This document shows, piece by piece, positions 17,306 through 25,023 of a stretch of DNA of 45,492 bases. The notes under the pieces are model-generated. The model did not search any database, was not told where the DNA came from, and saw only the letters and a program-made list of their open reading frames with translations. Within the stretch, counting starts at the first letter, position 1. Each line of letters opens with the position of its first letter. Source of the DNA: a bacterium (GTDB taxonomy: Bacteria; Patescibacteriota; Saccharimonadia; Saccharimonadales; UBA4665). Made by a program: the position numbers and the translations under genes. The stretch spans positions 1-45,492 of the forward strand of contig JAJZCD010000006.1 of the NCBI GenBank assembly GCA_021851735.1. Reading direction: 5' to 3'.

Positions 17306-18067
17306 GTGGAAAATGACAAATATACCGTTCAGAAACTACTCATTGAACTAGGACTGCAAGCGAGTGACGCTGAAACGTATTGGGCACTCTTAAATTTGGA
17401 TACCGTATCAATCCGCAAGGTTGCAGAACAAAGTGGTATTAATCGCGGTACAACCTACGAAGCGATTAAACGCTTGCTCGCAGTGGGGCTCGTTGCTACG
17501 CGGCGGAGCGGGCAGCGTGAATACTTTACCGCCGAATCACCTGAAAAAATCTACGATCTTATACGCGATAAACGTAAAGCACTGTGGCAGGTCCAACAAA
17601 AAGCCCGAACACTCGTACCGGAGCTGTTGGCTAAAAAGGCTCGGCCGATGGGACGGCCGTTAGTCCGCTACTACGAGGATGACGATGGAGTCGTAGCAAT
17701 CCTAAAAGACGTGCTGCATACCTGCGGTCAACTTACTGAGCCGGCGTACTACGCGTACTCGTCCCGGCCATTGCGGCAGTACTTGTATCGTAAATTTCCT
17801 GAGTTTACCGACCAGCGAATTGCTGAAGGTATTGCAGTGAAAGTAATTGCAGTAGGCAAGGGTGGTGATCCAACCGCAATTAGTGAGCGCAAGTGGCTGG
17901 CTGAGCCAGATAAAGCGCACGTTTCGAGTTATACGCTCATCTACGGAGACAAGGTTGCTAGTATTTCTATCTCGGCAGATGATACGCCATATGGGGTAGT
18001 TGTGGAAGACACCGGTGTAGCTGCTATGCAGCGGTTACTGTTTGAGCAGTTGTGGCGTATTCTCTAG
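17306..18067 (+). CDS. TrmB-family sugar-responsive transcriptional regulator
   Basis: DNA-binding regulator of about 253 aa. The N-terminal winged helix-turn-helix reads 'LLIELGLQASDAETYWALLNLDTVSIRKVAEQSGINRGTTYEAIKRLLAVGLVATRR', the TrmB signature. A basic linker and an effector-type domain follow. TrmB proteins sense sugars and control sugar uptake or use genes. Possible starts are TTG 17270, ATG 17285 and GTG 17306. I prefer 17306, because a canonical promoter covers the two earlier codons and the homology begins shortly after. It is divergent from the GNAT-kinase/HAD/glmS operon, its likely target. A 14-bp direct repeat at the promoter suggests autoregulation. Confidence 0.85.
   Translation: MENDKYTVQKLLIELGLQASDAETYWALLNLDTVSIRKVAEQSGINRGTTYEAIKRLLAVGLVATRRSGQREYFTAESPEKIYDLIRDKRKALWQVQQKARTLVPELLAKKARPMGRPLVRYYEDDDGVVAILKDVLHTCGQLTEPAYYAYSSRPLRQYLYRKFPEFTDQRIAEGIAVKVIAVGKGGDPTAISERKWLAEPDKAHVSSYTLIYGDKVASISISADDTPYGVVVEDTGVAAMQRLLFEQLWRIL
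17314..17327. repeat. Second copy of the 14-bp operator-like repeat
   Basis: Exact copy of 17271-17284, starting 43 bp later, about four helical turns. Candidate binding site for the regulator encoded here. Confidence 0.5.
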
Positions 18068-18090
18068 AGGCGTCTAGCGATGATAAAGGG

Positions 18091-18597
18091 CTAAATGGTG
18101 CGTAGCTGTAGATCTAAAAGTGTAAACCCTTCAAACGCAGCAGTTCCCACGAACATCTCTTCAGGTTTGAGAGTCAGGAGCTTGTCTAGTATGGGCTGCA
18201 TGTCGGCGAACGTAGTAAGGTTTTTGACGCGAGTTGTTTGCACCCAGTGTAACTCACCTTCTAAAGTAGATTGCATCACCTCATCATGCGTCTCGCCTAC
18301 AATGATGAAGTTCACGATATGTTTGCCTGCAAACCCGCTGCTATTTATGACGCCCTTTATTCTCGGGTGTAAAAGAGTAATGCCGGCCTCTTCTTTCGCT
18401 TCTTTGATGGCATTCTCGATGATATCTTCTCCTTCTTCGACGTGGCCGCCAATAGGATTATAGATACCTTTCCTGTCCGACTTTTCTTTAGTCTGGTGCG
18501 TTCCCTTGCCGGAGTATTTCATCAGGAGCAGCTCATCATCACGAAATACGAATATAAGGGTGCGAATGAGCGCCGTATAGCGTTGTTGTTCTGTCAT
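18091..18597 (-). CDS. Nudix hydrolase
   Basis: Protein of 168 aa that hydrolyses a nucleoside diphosphate linked to another moiety, using Mg. The Nudix box reads 'GHVEEGEDIIENAIKEAKEEAGI', fitting G-x5-E-x7-R-E-U-x-E-E-x-G-U except that the conserved Arg is Lys. The domain is close to MutT/8-oxo-dGTP diphosphatase types but substrate is open. It is convergent with the TrmB regulator. There is no clear Shine-Dalgarno; a TATACT ends exactly 6 nt before the ATG, implying a leaderless mRNA. Confidence 0.88.
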   Translation of the reverse strand: MTEQQRYTALIRTLIFVFRDDELLLMKYSGKGTHQTKEKSDRKGIYNPIGGHVEEGEDIIENAIKEAKEEAGITLLHPRIKGVINSSGFAGKHIVNFIIVGETHDEVMQSTLEGELHWVQTTRVKNLTTFADMQPILDKLLTLKPEEMFVGTAAFEGFTLLDLQLRTI

Positions 18598-18603
18598 CCT
18601 ATC

Positions 18604-18609
18604 AGTATA
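18604..18609 (-). promoter_or_regulatory. -10 box (TATACT) for leaderless Nudix gene
   Basis: TATACT on the minus strand, 6 nt before the ATG at 18597, which places transcription start at or next to the start codon. Confidence 0.6.
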
Positions 18610-18669
18610 TATCGTGCTCTATCTATATGCTCCAAAGTAGTCCCTCCTACGGCACGATAAAGTGAGGCT

Positions 18670-19779
18670 CTAGGATTGTTTCATGACGGTACGTATGTAC
18701 CGTGCCATACTGCGCTGAAAGTGTTCCTTTGCAAAACGTTTGGCAAATGTGGCTATGGCGGTGCGGTTATACCGTTCGGGTTTGAAGGTTTTAAGTACGC
18801 TCGCCAGCGATTCTGCAGTTGGCTTGGTGAAAAACTCGCCGGTTTTGCCAGGTATGACGTAGTCGAGTGCGCCGCCAGCTTTGTAGGCAATAACGGGCGT
18901 GCCTGATGCTAGGGCCTCTACAGGAGTGACACCGAAGTCGTCTAAGCCAGGGAAAATGAACGCTTCAGCGCTAGCCATTTCTTGCTCGGTGATGGCATCG
19001 GACGCCTTGCCTAAGAAAGTAATATCATGACCAGCCAGCTTGCGTAAACGTTGATGGTCGGGTCCATCACCAATAACTGTTAGCAGTAACTCCGTTTGGT
19101 TACACGCTGCTACGGCAATGTCAAATCGCTTGTAAGGAGTCTGTCGTCCGGCTATAAGGAACCCGTCACGAGGTAAACGCCGGTTCTCGGGTTTTTGGAA
19201 ACGCTCCAGGTAAACTGGTGGATGTATAACGGTACTGCTACGACCGTAATACTTTTTAATTTGGCTCTGTATATGCGTTGAGTTAGCAATCATGTAATCG
19301 GGTCGTTGTGCGGCCTTGTAGTCCCATGCTCGAAGCGGTGCAACGAGCAGGCGGAGTCCGATGCGTGCTAACCAATCGAATATGCCAAAGCCTGGTTCTC
19401 GTAAGTATTGCTCGTAGCGGCTCCAATAATAATGAGTGGGGGCGTGGCAGTAGTTTATGTGCAGGGTACCTTCGGGAACATGTATCCCTTTTGCTTCGGC
19501 GCCGGAGCTGCTAATGACTAAGTCATAGCCTGTAAAATCTAAGTGCGTAAACCACCAAATGCGGAACAAGGGGATAAATTTTCGTATAAATCCTAGCGGC
19601 TGTAGCCAGCCGGTGCGTACTTGGTTATCGAGCCGCTGACGCCATTCGCGCGTGCAGTACGATGTGTAAATCGGTGCGTCCGGGTACATTTTATGTAGCT
19701 GCTCAACCACCAGCTCGGCGCCACCGCCTACCAACCAATCATGAACGATAGCGACTTCGAGCGGTGGTCGTTGTTTCAC
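18670..19779 (-). CDS. Glycosyltransferase family 4 protein, mannosyltransferase-like
   Basis: GT-B glycosyltransferase, 369 aa. It begins 'VAIVHDWLVGGGAELVVEQL', as in WbaZ-type mannosyltransferases, with 'NYCHAPTHYYWSRYEQYL', 'IANSTHIQSQIKKYYGR', the donor phosphate-binding 'GRQTPYKRFD' and 'FPGLDDFGVTPVEALASGTPV'. In the donor motif the first Glu of E-x7-E is Asp. The GTG start overlaps the stop of the sugar-phosphotransferase gene by 4 bp (GTGA), so it is probably the second enzyme in assembling the same lipid-linked glycan. GDP-mannose as donor is a guess from similarity and the manC gene nearby. Confidence 0.88.
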   Translation of the reverse strand: MKQRPPLEVAIVHDWLVGGGAELVVEQLHKMYPDAPIYTSYCTREWRQRLDNQVRTGWLQPLGFIRKFIPLFRIWWFTHLDFTGYDLVISSSGAEAKGIHVPEGTLHINYCHAPTHYYWSRYEQYLREPGFGIFDWLARIGLRLLVAPLRAWDYKAAQRPDYMIANSTHIQSQIKKYYGRSSTVIHPPVYLERFQKPENRRLPRDGFLIAGRQTPYKRFDIAVAACNQTELLLTVIGDGPDHQRLRKLAGHDITFLGKASDAITEQEMASAEAFIFPGLDDFGVTPVEALASGTPVIAYKAGGALDYVIPGKTGEFFTKPTAESLASVLKTFKPERYNRTAIATFAKRFAKEHFQRSMARYIRTVMKQS

Positions 19780-21206
19780 CGGGCGCCCCGTCGATCAAAA
19801 ACTGCTCGAATGGTTTTAAGCAAGATCACAGTATCGAGCCAAAAACTCCAGTTTTGCACATAGTATAAATCTAATTTGCGACGTTCCTCAAAACTAATAT
19901 CGCGACGCCCTGACACGACTGCCAGCCCAGTAACACCAGTTTTTACACTGAGCATCAGATTTTTCTTATCGTAGTTACTGAGCTCAAACGGCTCAAGGGG
20001 GCGTGGCCCTACGAGACTCATATCACCCTTTACTACGTTGAGTAGTTGCGGTAGCTCATCCAGGCTGGTCTTGCGCAGGAACCGCCCCAGACGAGATATA
20101 CGCGGATCATGCTCAAGAAAGTCACCGTTGGCGCGGAACTGCTTGGCGAGTTCGGGACGTCCCATTTTTGCGAATCCTTCTTCGGGAGTCATGCGGTGAT
20201 AGGCGTGGAGCTGGGTGCGAAACTTGTACATGCCAATCTCGGTGCCAAATCGTGAGAGCCGTTTATTGCGCCATATTGGATCGCCATGATCGAAGACAAT
20301 CATAATGCAGCAGATGATGAGAATTACCGGTGAGGCTATCAGGAGCAAAATGCTGCCAAAGATAATGTCAAACAGCCGTTTGGCGATTCTTCCCCACCCG
20401 AATAGTGCTGTCTGTCGAACGTTGATGACTGGGATCGAGTTACGGAACAACTCAACGTCAATATTACCAACGAACAGTTCACTGTTGCCGGGCACAAAGC
20501 GATAGCTGACATGGTGTTCCTGGGCGTAGGTTAGGATCTCGGCATTACGATTCTCATCGGCGTACAATTCAGTTTGAATAATACTGTGCAGGTTGGCGGG
20601 GGCGCTGTCTATAAACGTGCTGAATGACGGGTACGTCGCAATGTTGTGCGGACTAGCTTGTCGCCTGTCTCCCACTACTGCAACCACCTTATACCCCGAG
20701 TGCCGGCTGTCCGATAGTGTAGCAATGAGCTCTTTACTTATGTTGCTTGTGCCGACGATGGCAACATTCGTAATGCCTATATCAAATCCGAATAATGCTA
20801 TACGGACTAGGCGGGCAAGTGAACGGAACAGTACTAAAAGCACGAAGCTGAACAGGAATCCATAAATGGGGACGAGTTTTGCCGGGAAAATCGGTTTGAC
20901 AGTTATGAAGTTCCAGAATATGACGAATAGCATACCTATGAAGGATCCAACGAGTAATCGTCCAACTTCGCTAAAGCGTCGTTCGTAAATGTTGCTGTTG
21001 TATAAACCAAGTAATGCGAATATTAAAATCCAGAATGACAGTATAGCCAAAAAAATATAAAAGTAAGCGCGGCCGCTTATGGGGTGAGCGACTGGAACCG
21101 AACTATGTGCACGCACTACAAAGGCCACAACAAAAGCTGCTATTAATGCTAAAAAATCACCAATAACAAGAAAAAGATTATATATGAGTGAGGCATTTGA
21201 CTTCAT
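19776..21206 (-). CDS. Polyprenyl-phosphate sugar-1-phosphate transferase (WbaP-like)
   Basis: Initiating enzyme of surface-polysaccharide synthesis, 476 aa, moving a sugar 1-phosphate to undecaprenyl phosphate. The N-terminal half has about four membrane helices plus a CoA-binding-like Rossmann domain ('[13 protein letters not shown]'). The C-terminal catalytic domain begins '[22 protein letters not shown]' and contains 'MYKFRTQ', '[20 protein letters not shown]' with the Asp-Glu pair, and 'MSLVGPRP'. This is the full-length WbaP/WcaJ layout. It is divergent from the ligase-like gene across a shared 25-bp start-to-start gap and is followed by the overlapping GT4. Confidence 0.93.
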   Translation of the reverse strand: MKSNASLIYNLFLVIGDFLALIAAFVVAFVVRAHSSVPVAHPISGRAYFYIFLAILSFWILIFALLGLYNSNIYERRFSEVGRLLVGSFIGMLFVIFWNFITVKPIFPAKLVPIYGFLFSFVLLVLFRSLARLVRIALFGFDIGITNVAIVGTSNISKELIATLSDSRHSGYKVVAVVGDRRQASPHNIATYPSFSTFIDSAPANLHSIIQTELYADENRNAEILTYAQEHHVSYRFVPGNSELFVGNIDVELFRNSIPVINVRQTALFGWGRIAKRLFDIIFGSILLLIASPVILIICCIMIVFDHGDPIWRNKRLSRFGTEIGMYKFRTQLHAYHRMTPEEGFAKMGRPELAKQFRANGDFLEHDPRISRLGRFLRKTSLDELPQLLNVVKGDMSLVGPRPLEPFELSNYDKKNLMLSVKTGVTGLAVVSGRRDISFEERRKLDLYYVQNWSFWLDTVILLKTIRAVFDRRGAR

Positions 21207-21209
21207 AGG

Positions 21210-21218
21210 TTATATAAT
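21210..21218. promoter_or_regulatory. Shared palindromic TATA element of the divergent sugar-phosphotransferase and ligase-like genes
   Basis: TTATATAA (21210-21217) reads the same on both strands. It yields TATAAT (21213-21218) for the plus gene and TATAAC (21214-21209) for the minus gene. The start codons at 21232 and 21206 are only 25 bp apart. Confidence 0.5.
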
Positions 21219-21231
21219 GATTGTAACACTT

Positions 21232-22548
21232 ATGAAACAGCACTCTACACGCGTAGCTAAACTAGCCGATTATCTTGTGATGATAATTCTAGTCGTAGTA
21301 CCCTTCCAGGGCTTTGTAACAGTTTGGGGACAGTCGTTGGTTGGTCACTATACGTTGCTCCGTCTATGGGACGAAGTATTATTTCTAATCCTATGTGTGA
21401 TTATTGTGTACTGGCTGTATAGAGATCAAACGTTGCGTCGGTGGTTTATGGGAAGCATGCTGGTGCGGTTAATAGCAGTATACGTCGGGCTGACGCTGTT
21501 ACTAGGAATCGTTGCGCTCGCAAAGAGCGAAGTATCCCTAAAGGCACTTACCTACGGAGTTCTGGTAGACCTACGGTTTTTTGTGTGGTTTTTGGCGGCA
21601 TTACTGGTGGCGCAACGCTCACCATTTTTAGCGCGAACATGGCCCCGAATAGTGCTTATACCGGCTGCCATCGTCGTTATCTTTGCTAGTTTACAATACA
21701 CGGTTTTACCACATAATTTTTTGACACATTTCGGGTATAACGCCCACACCACAATTGCCCCTATTGAAACTATTAACCACAACAGCAAATACATACGGGC
21801 GCAATCAACGCTGCGTGGGGCAAACCCACTCGGTGCGTATTTAGTGCTAGTGCTGTCTATACTAGGTGCGCTATTCTTTCGCGGTAAACGCAAGCTAGCG
21901 TGTGCTATATTTGGCGCGGTTGCGTTGTTTGCGCTATACGCGAGCGGATCACGGAGCGCCTGGATCGGGACGCTGCTGAGTTTAGCGGCTCTGGTATGGC
22001 TGCAACTGAAAAGCTATCGGCAGCGTTTGTACTTAGGGGTTGCAGCTGCTGTGTTAGCGGTAGCTGCGGTCGGTGGATTTTTACTGATACACAACAATGT
22101 CAGTGTGCAGAACGAAGTGCTACACACCCAGGCTCATTCAGCTATCAAGATCGGCTCTGACCAGGCTCACATCACCGCGCTTAAAAAGGGCATTAGCGAT
22201 GTGCTACGTCAGCCATTTGGTGATGGGCCGGGTACAGCAGGGCCGGCTAGCGTATATAACAGGTTGCATCCGGCACGTATAGCCGATAATTACTTTATAC
22301 AAATCGCCCAGGAGCTTGGCTGGTTTGGGTTGGCGTTATTCTTGACTATTGCCGTATTGGTCACCCAGGAGCTGTACCAGCGAATCGGCCAGTCACGATT
22401 AGCATTGGCACTGGTTGTCGCACTGGTTGGTATTTCATTCGTCTGCATGTTGTCACACGCTTGGACGGATGACACATTGGCCTATTTGTGGTGGGGACTG
22501 GCGGGTATAGTGGTAGGCTCAGTTGTGCCAGAGCGGGAAAAAGCATAA
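21232..22548 (+). CDS. O-antigen ligase/polymerase-like membrane protein (Wzy_C family)
   Basis: Polytopic membrane protein, 438 aa from the ATG at 21232; in-frame starts at 21184 and 21217 lie inside the divergent gene or the TATAAT. About ten to twelve hydrophobic segments are visible. The family region is 'RGANPLGAYLVLVLSILGALFF' followed by 'YASGSRSAWIGTLLSLAAL', the Wzy_C/O-antigen ligase signature, then an extracytoplasmic loop of about 80 aa and 'DNYFIQIAQELGWFGL'. Such proteins polymerise lipid-linked glycans or transfer them to a final acceptor outside the membrane. A ligase to protein or teichoic-type polymer is plausible in this presumably monoderm organism. The GtrA gene follows 8 bp later. 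Confidence 0.85.
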   Translation: MKQHSTRVAKLADYLVMIILVVVPFQGFVTVWGQSLVGHYTLLRLWDEVLFLILCVIIVYWLYRDQTLRRWFMGSMLVRLIAVYVGLTLLLGIVALAKSEVSLKALTYGVLVDLRFFVWFLAALLVAQRSPFLARTWPRIVLIPAAIVVIFASLQYTVLPHNFLTHFGYNAHTTIAPIETINHNSKYIRAQSTLRGANPLGAYLVLVLSILGALFFRGKRKLACAIFGAVALFALYASGSRSAWIGTLLSLAALVWLQLKSYRQRLYLGVAAAVLAVAAVGGFLLIHNNVSVQNEVLHTQAHSAIKIGSDQAHITALKKGISDVLRQPFGDGPGTAGPASVYNRLHPARIADNYFIQIAQELGWFGLALFLTIAVLVTQELYQRIGQSRLALALVVALVGISFVCMLSHAWTDDTLAYLWWGLAGIVVGSVVPEREKA

Positions 22549-22556
22549 GGCCCCAC

Positions 22557-23018
22557 ATGATCGCCTGGGTCGTAGCACGCCTGTTCGACGGGTCAGCCGA
22601 ACGGGAAAGGCAGATCAAACAGTTTATAAAATATATGGTGGGTGGCAGTTTGTATTTCTGGGTAGGGTATACTGTATTCGCTCTATGCTACAGTGGGCTC
22701 CAGTGGAACTGGCTACCGTCTAAAATCATGGCCGACGCTATCGGTTGGACGCTAAACTATTTAGTGCAGCGGTTTTGGGCGTTCAGCGATCAGGTGCATC
22801 TCAGTGAAATGCAGCATGCTGGCCGGTACGTATTCATAGAAAGTATTGGCTTCGTGCTCGATTACGCCATTATCTGGGGCCTGAAATCTATCGGCATCAC
22901 GCCGTACATTGGTTTCTTTATATCGGCCGCTTTCTTTACGGTCTGGTCATGGCTCTGGTATAAGTATTGGGTTTTCCCTGAAACCGGAGGGAAGAAGACA
23001 GCGCAGCCGAACCTGTGA
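22557..23018 (+). CDS. GtrA family membrane protein (second copy)
   Basis: Protein of 153 aa with four predicted helices. The first helix is 'IKYMVGGSLYFWVGYTVFALCYS'; the 'ADAIGWTLNYLVQRFWAF' and C-terminal 'WLWYKYWVFPE' blocks are the GtrA pattern. The ATG at 22557 has AAGG 6 nt upstream and follows the ligase-like stop by 8 bp, so they form an operon. It could flip a polyprenyl-linked sugar for the second polysaccharide block. The protein starts with a cytoplasmic segment of about 25 aa that the copy at 10040 lacks. Confidence 0.85.
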   Translation: MIAWVVARLFDGSAERERQIKQFIKYMVGGSLYFWVGYTVFALCYSGLQWNWLPSKIMADAIGWTLNYLVQRFWAFSDQVHLSEMQHAGRYVFIESIGFVLDYAIIWGLKSIGITPYIGFFISAAFFTVWSWLWYKYWVFPETGGKKTAQPNL

Positions 23019-23141
23019 GGAATACGATACGTTGTGGCTAACTATTTTGAGCATGACGCAGGGTTGTTTAAGTGAGGCCTTGGATTACACCCACTGGCAT
23101 TCTGTGCAAACAGTCGTGCCAAGCTTTGCTAATATAAATTC

Positions 23142-23687
23142 ATGAATAGCATTACCATAACCTGCAAACATGACACTGTAACCGAGCGAAATGCAGCCAA
23201 GCGGCTTGAGAAGCTATTAGGAGCGTATGATATATCGAGGTTCTACTTTACATATTCGGTTTTAATAGAAGACCGGGCCATACCCCACGATCTGCCGGCG
23301 CTGACGCTTAATTCTTTTCCTTATTCTGACGAGAATATCGTATTAGAAACGTTTCTCCATGAGCAGTTGCACTGGTATCTAGAGTCTGGCGATGAACGGG
23401 TCAAATGGTCCGTAGCCCAGGCAGTTAACGAGCTACGAGTGAAATACCCGCATGCGCCATGGGGTTATCCACTTGGCTGTAAAGACCTTGATTCAACGTA
23501 CCTTCATTTGATCCTGTGCTATCTTTCCAACAAAACAATGCAGGATGTTGTTGGGCTAGAACCAGCGGCACGAGTCCTATACTATTTGCAGAACCATCAT
23601 TACCTTATGGTATTTAGAACTGTAGAAAGAGATAACGAATATCTCGCGGCACTAGTGGACAAGTATAAATTACACGTTACCGGGTAA
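23142..23687 (+). CDS. Hypothetical protein with an HExxH metallopeptidase-like motif
   Basis: Protein of 181 aa with no signal peptide or membrane segment. 'ETFLHEQLHWYLE' holds HEQLH at residues 73-77, the zinc-binding and catalytic motif of many metallopeptidases; the third ligand is not obvious. Hydrophobic strands precede it, as in minimal gluzincin or IrrE-like folds, but length and context do not identify a family. No Shine-Dalgarno is visible; TAATAT ends 6 nt before the ATG. It stands between the polysaccharide block and a LexA-like gene. Confidence 0.65.
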   Translation: MNSITITCKHDTVTERNAAKRLEKLLGAYDISRFYFTYSVLIEDRAIPHDLPALTLNSFPYSDENIVLETFLHEQLHWYLESGDERVKWSVAQAVNELRVKYPHAPWGYPLGCKDLDSTYLHLILCYLSNKTMQDVVGLEPAARVLYYLQNHHYLMVFRTVERDNEYLAALVDKYKLHVTG

Positions 23688-23836
23688 CGTAGTGGCCATG
23701 CAGTGAAAATCAGTAAAAAGGGTGCACACGTCATTGGTCTTGTTGCAACATTTTGTATGCGGATAGAGTGATGCCCTCAAGAAGTTTTCCATTTTGTCGC
23801 TAACGCAGTTTTGTAGTGCTCTATATACAGGTGCGC

Positions 23837-23842
23837 TACAAT
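23837..23842 (+). promoter_or_regulatory. -10 box (TACAAT) for the leaderless LexA-like gene
   Basis: TACAAT ends 6 nt before the ATG at 23849; no ribosome site lies between. Confidence 0.55.
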
Positions 23843-23848
23843 ATACAT

Positions 23849-24358
23849 ATGAACGAAAAACAAACAGCTAGTGCGATCGCGGCAACGCCAACCGTACGAC
23901 CAACTAAAAAACAGAAAGAATTACTAGCGTATATAGAAGCATTTATTGCTGAACATGGCTACAGTCCTAGTTACCGCGAAATTATGAACGGGCTGCAGTA
24001 TAGCTCAGTAGCAACTGTAGCGTTGCACGTTAATAGCCTGATAAAGCGCGGTCACCTTCGCAAGCGTGACCACAGCGCCCGTTCGCTCGAAGTCGTCACG
24101 CACGGTATATCTACAGACAAGCTGCTCAAAACTAATATTGTCAAAGCAGACGAAGAAAAGTGGTTCGTGCAGAAGGTTGAGGGATTCTTTGCAGAAGCAG
24201 AGGCGTCGCTACTGCCGACAGACGGGCAGCTTGAGCATATACGGGTGCTTCTTGAAGCATTGCGGGTGCTGGGTATGGACGGTGCTGCCCAAAGTTTTAT
24301 AGAACGTTTTGGCGCACTTAAAGCACGTCAAGCTCCAGCGCCTGCGGTAGACCAGTAA
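23849..24358 (+). CDS. LexA-like winged-helix protein without the peptidase domain
   Basis: Protein of 170 aa. Residues about 18-85 match the LexA DNA-binding domain: 'TKKQKELLAYIEAFIAEHGYSPSYREIMNGLQYSSVATVALHVNSLIKRGHLRKRD' followed by 'ARSLEVV'. In LexA a cleavage site and an S24 serine peptidase with Ser/Lys dyad follow. Here the remaining 85 residues are a helical, acidic segment with no such motifs, so RecA-stimulated self-cleavage is not expected. It may be a constitutive repressor or respond to another signal; targets unknown. The leaderless start is supported by TACAAT 6 nt upstream; an in-frame start 11 codons earlier overlaps the promoter. Confidence 0.85.
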   Translation: MNEKQTASAIAATPTVRPTKKQKELLAYIEAFIAEHGYSPSYREIMNGLQYSSVATVALHVNSLIKRGHLRKRDHSARSLEVVTHGISTDKLLKTNIVKADEEKWFVQKVEGFFAEAEASLLPTDGQLEHIRVLLEALRVLGMDGAAQSFIERFGALKARQAPAPAVDQ

Positions 24359-24459
24359 AGTATAAACAGGTTGGAATTGCTGGCACTGTTTGCCTGTGGG
24401 TACTGATGCATATGTCGTCCCGTACGTAGTGGTGCAGTTGTATACAAAAATACTATATC

Positions 24460-24640
24460 TAGCGCTTCGTTTACTTGCTACACTACTATCACTATTAACA
24501 ATATGGGTTGGAAGCAAGTGAGAATCTTGCGCTGTGCCGCAACGGTGTATCCTCTAAGCGATTTGAGGGAAGTCCGATACAACTGTTTAAATCTTCCGAG
24601 CAGAAGTGTGCCAAAAACTGGTGACGATTGCTCGGGGACA
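24460..24640 (+). promoter_or_regulatory. Cobalamin riboswitch
   Basis: The aptamer core at about 24509-24580 matches the B12 riboswitch consensus in order: GGAAGCAAGTGAGAATCTTGC (GGGAA..GGTG.GAATCC block, stem GCAAG/CTTGC), GCTGTGCCGCAACGGT (the CCCGCAAC loop, nearly as in E. coli btuB), a CCTC/GAGG stem, and AAGTCCGATAC (the AGTC-x-GATAC block). A possible expression platform follows: CCGAGCA (24596-24602) pairs with TGCTCGG (24629-24635) just before the AAGGAG ribosome site of the next gene, so control of translation is plausible. The 5' border is approximate. Confidence 0.88.
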
Positions 24641-24651
24641 AGGAGCTAATC

Positions 24652-25023
24652 GTGAGCCGAGCAGCCACAATAAAAATCAGTATAGTAAGCGCTATCGTCA
24701 TCGCTGCGCTTGGCTTTGGGAGTTGGGCATATGTTGCCAACCTACCAAGCCATAAAGTGTCTGTCGTAACGAATGCACAGCATCAGATCACACAACTGAG
24801 CTACCGTGGGCAAAACGGTCAAAACGCTTTGGCGCTGCTTAAAAAACACGCTACAGTCAAAACAAAACATTATTCATTTGGCGATATGGTCATGTCTATA
24901 GACGGCGTAACAGGTAATGGCCCAAAGTATTGGACATTTTATATTAACGGTAAAGAAGCAAAAGTGGGCGCAGGTGCGTATAGTACCAAAAGCACGGATA
25001 CGATAATGTGGAGGTTACAATAA
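24652..25023 (+). CDS. DUF4430 membrane-anchored protein, putative cobalamin-binding
   Basis: Protein of 123 aa from a GTG with AAGGAG 6 nt upstream. Residues 7-27 form a signal anchor. The rest is one DUF4430 domain: 'ALALLKKHATVKTKHYSFGDMVMSIDGV' and 'YWTFYINGKEAKVGAGAYSTKSTDTIMWRL'. This fold matches the beta domain of transcobalamin and intrinsic factor, which closes over B12. It stands directly under a cobalamin riboswitch, and its stop overlaps the next start by one base. Role inferred: extracellular capture of cobalamin or a corrinoid for the membrane protein encoded next. Confidence 0.85.
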   Translation: MSRAATIKISIVSAIVIAALGFGSWAYVANLPSHKVSVVTNAQHQITQLSYRGQNGQNALALLKKHATVKTKHYSFGDMVMSIDGVTGNGPKYWTFYINGKEAKVGAGAYSTKSTDTIMWRLQ

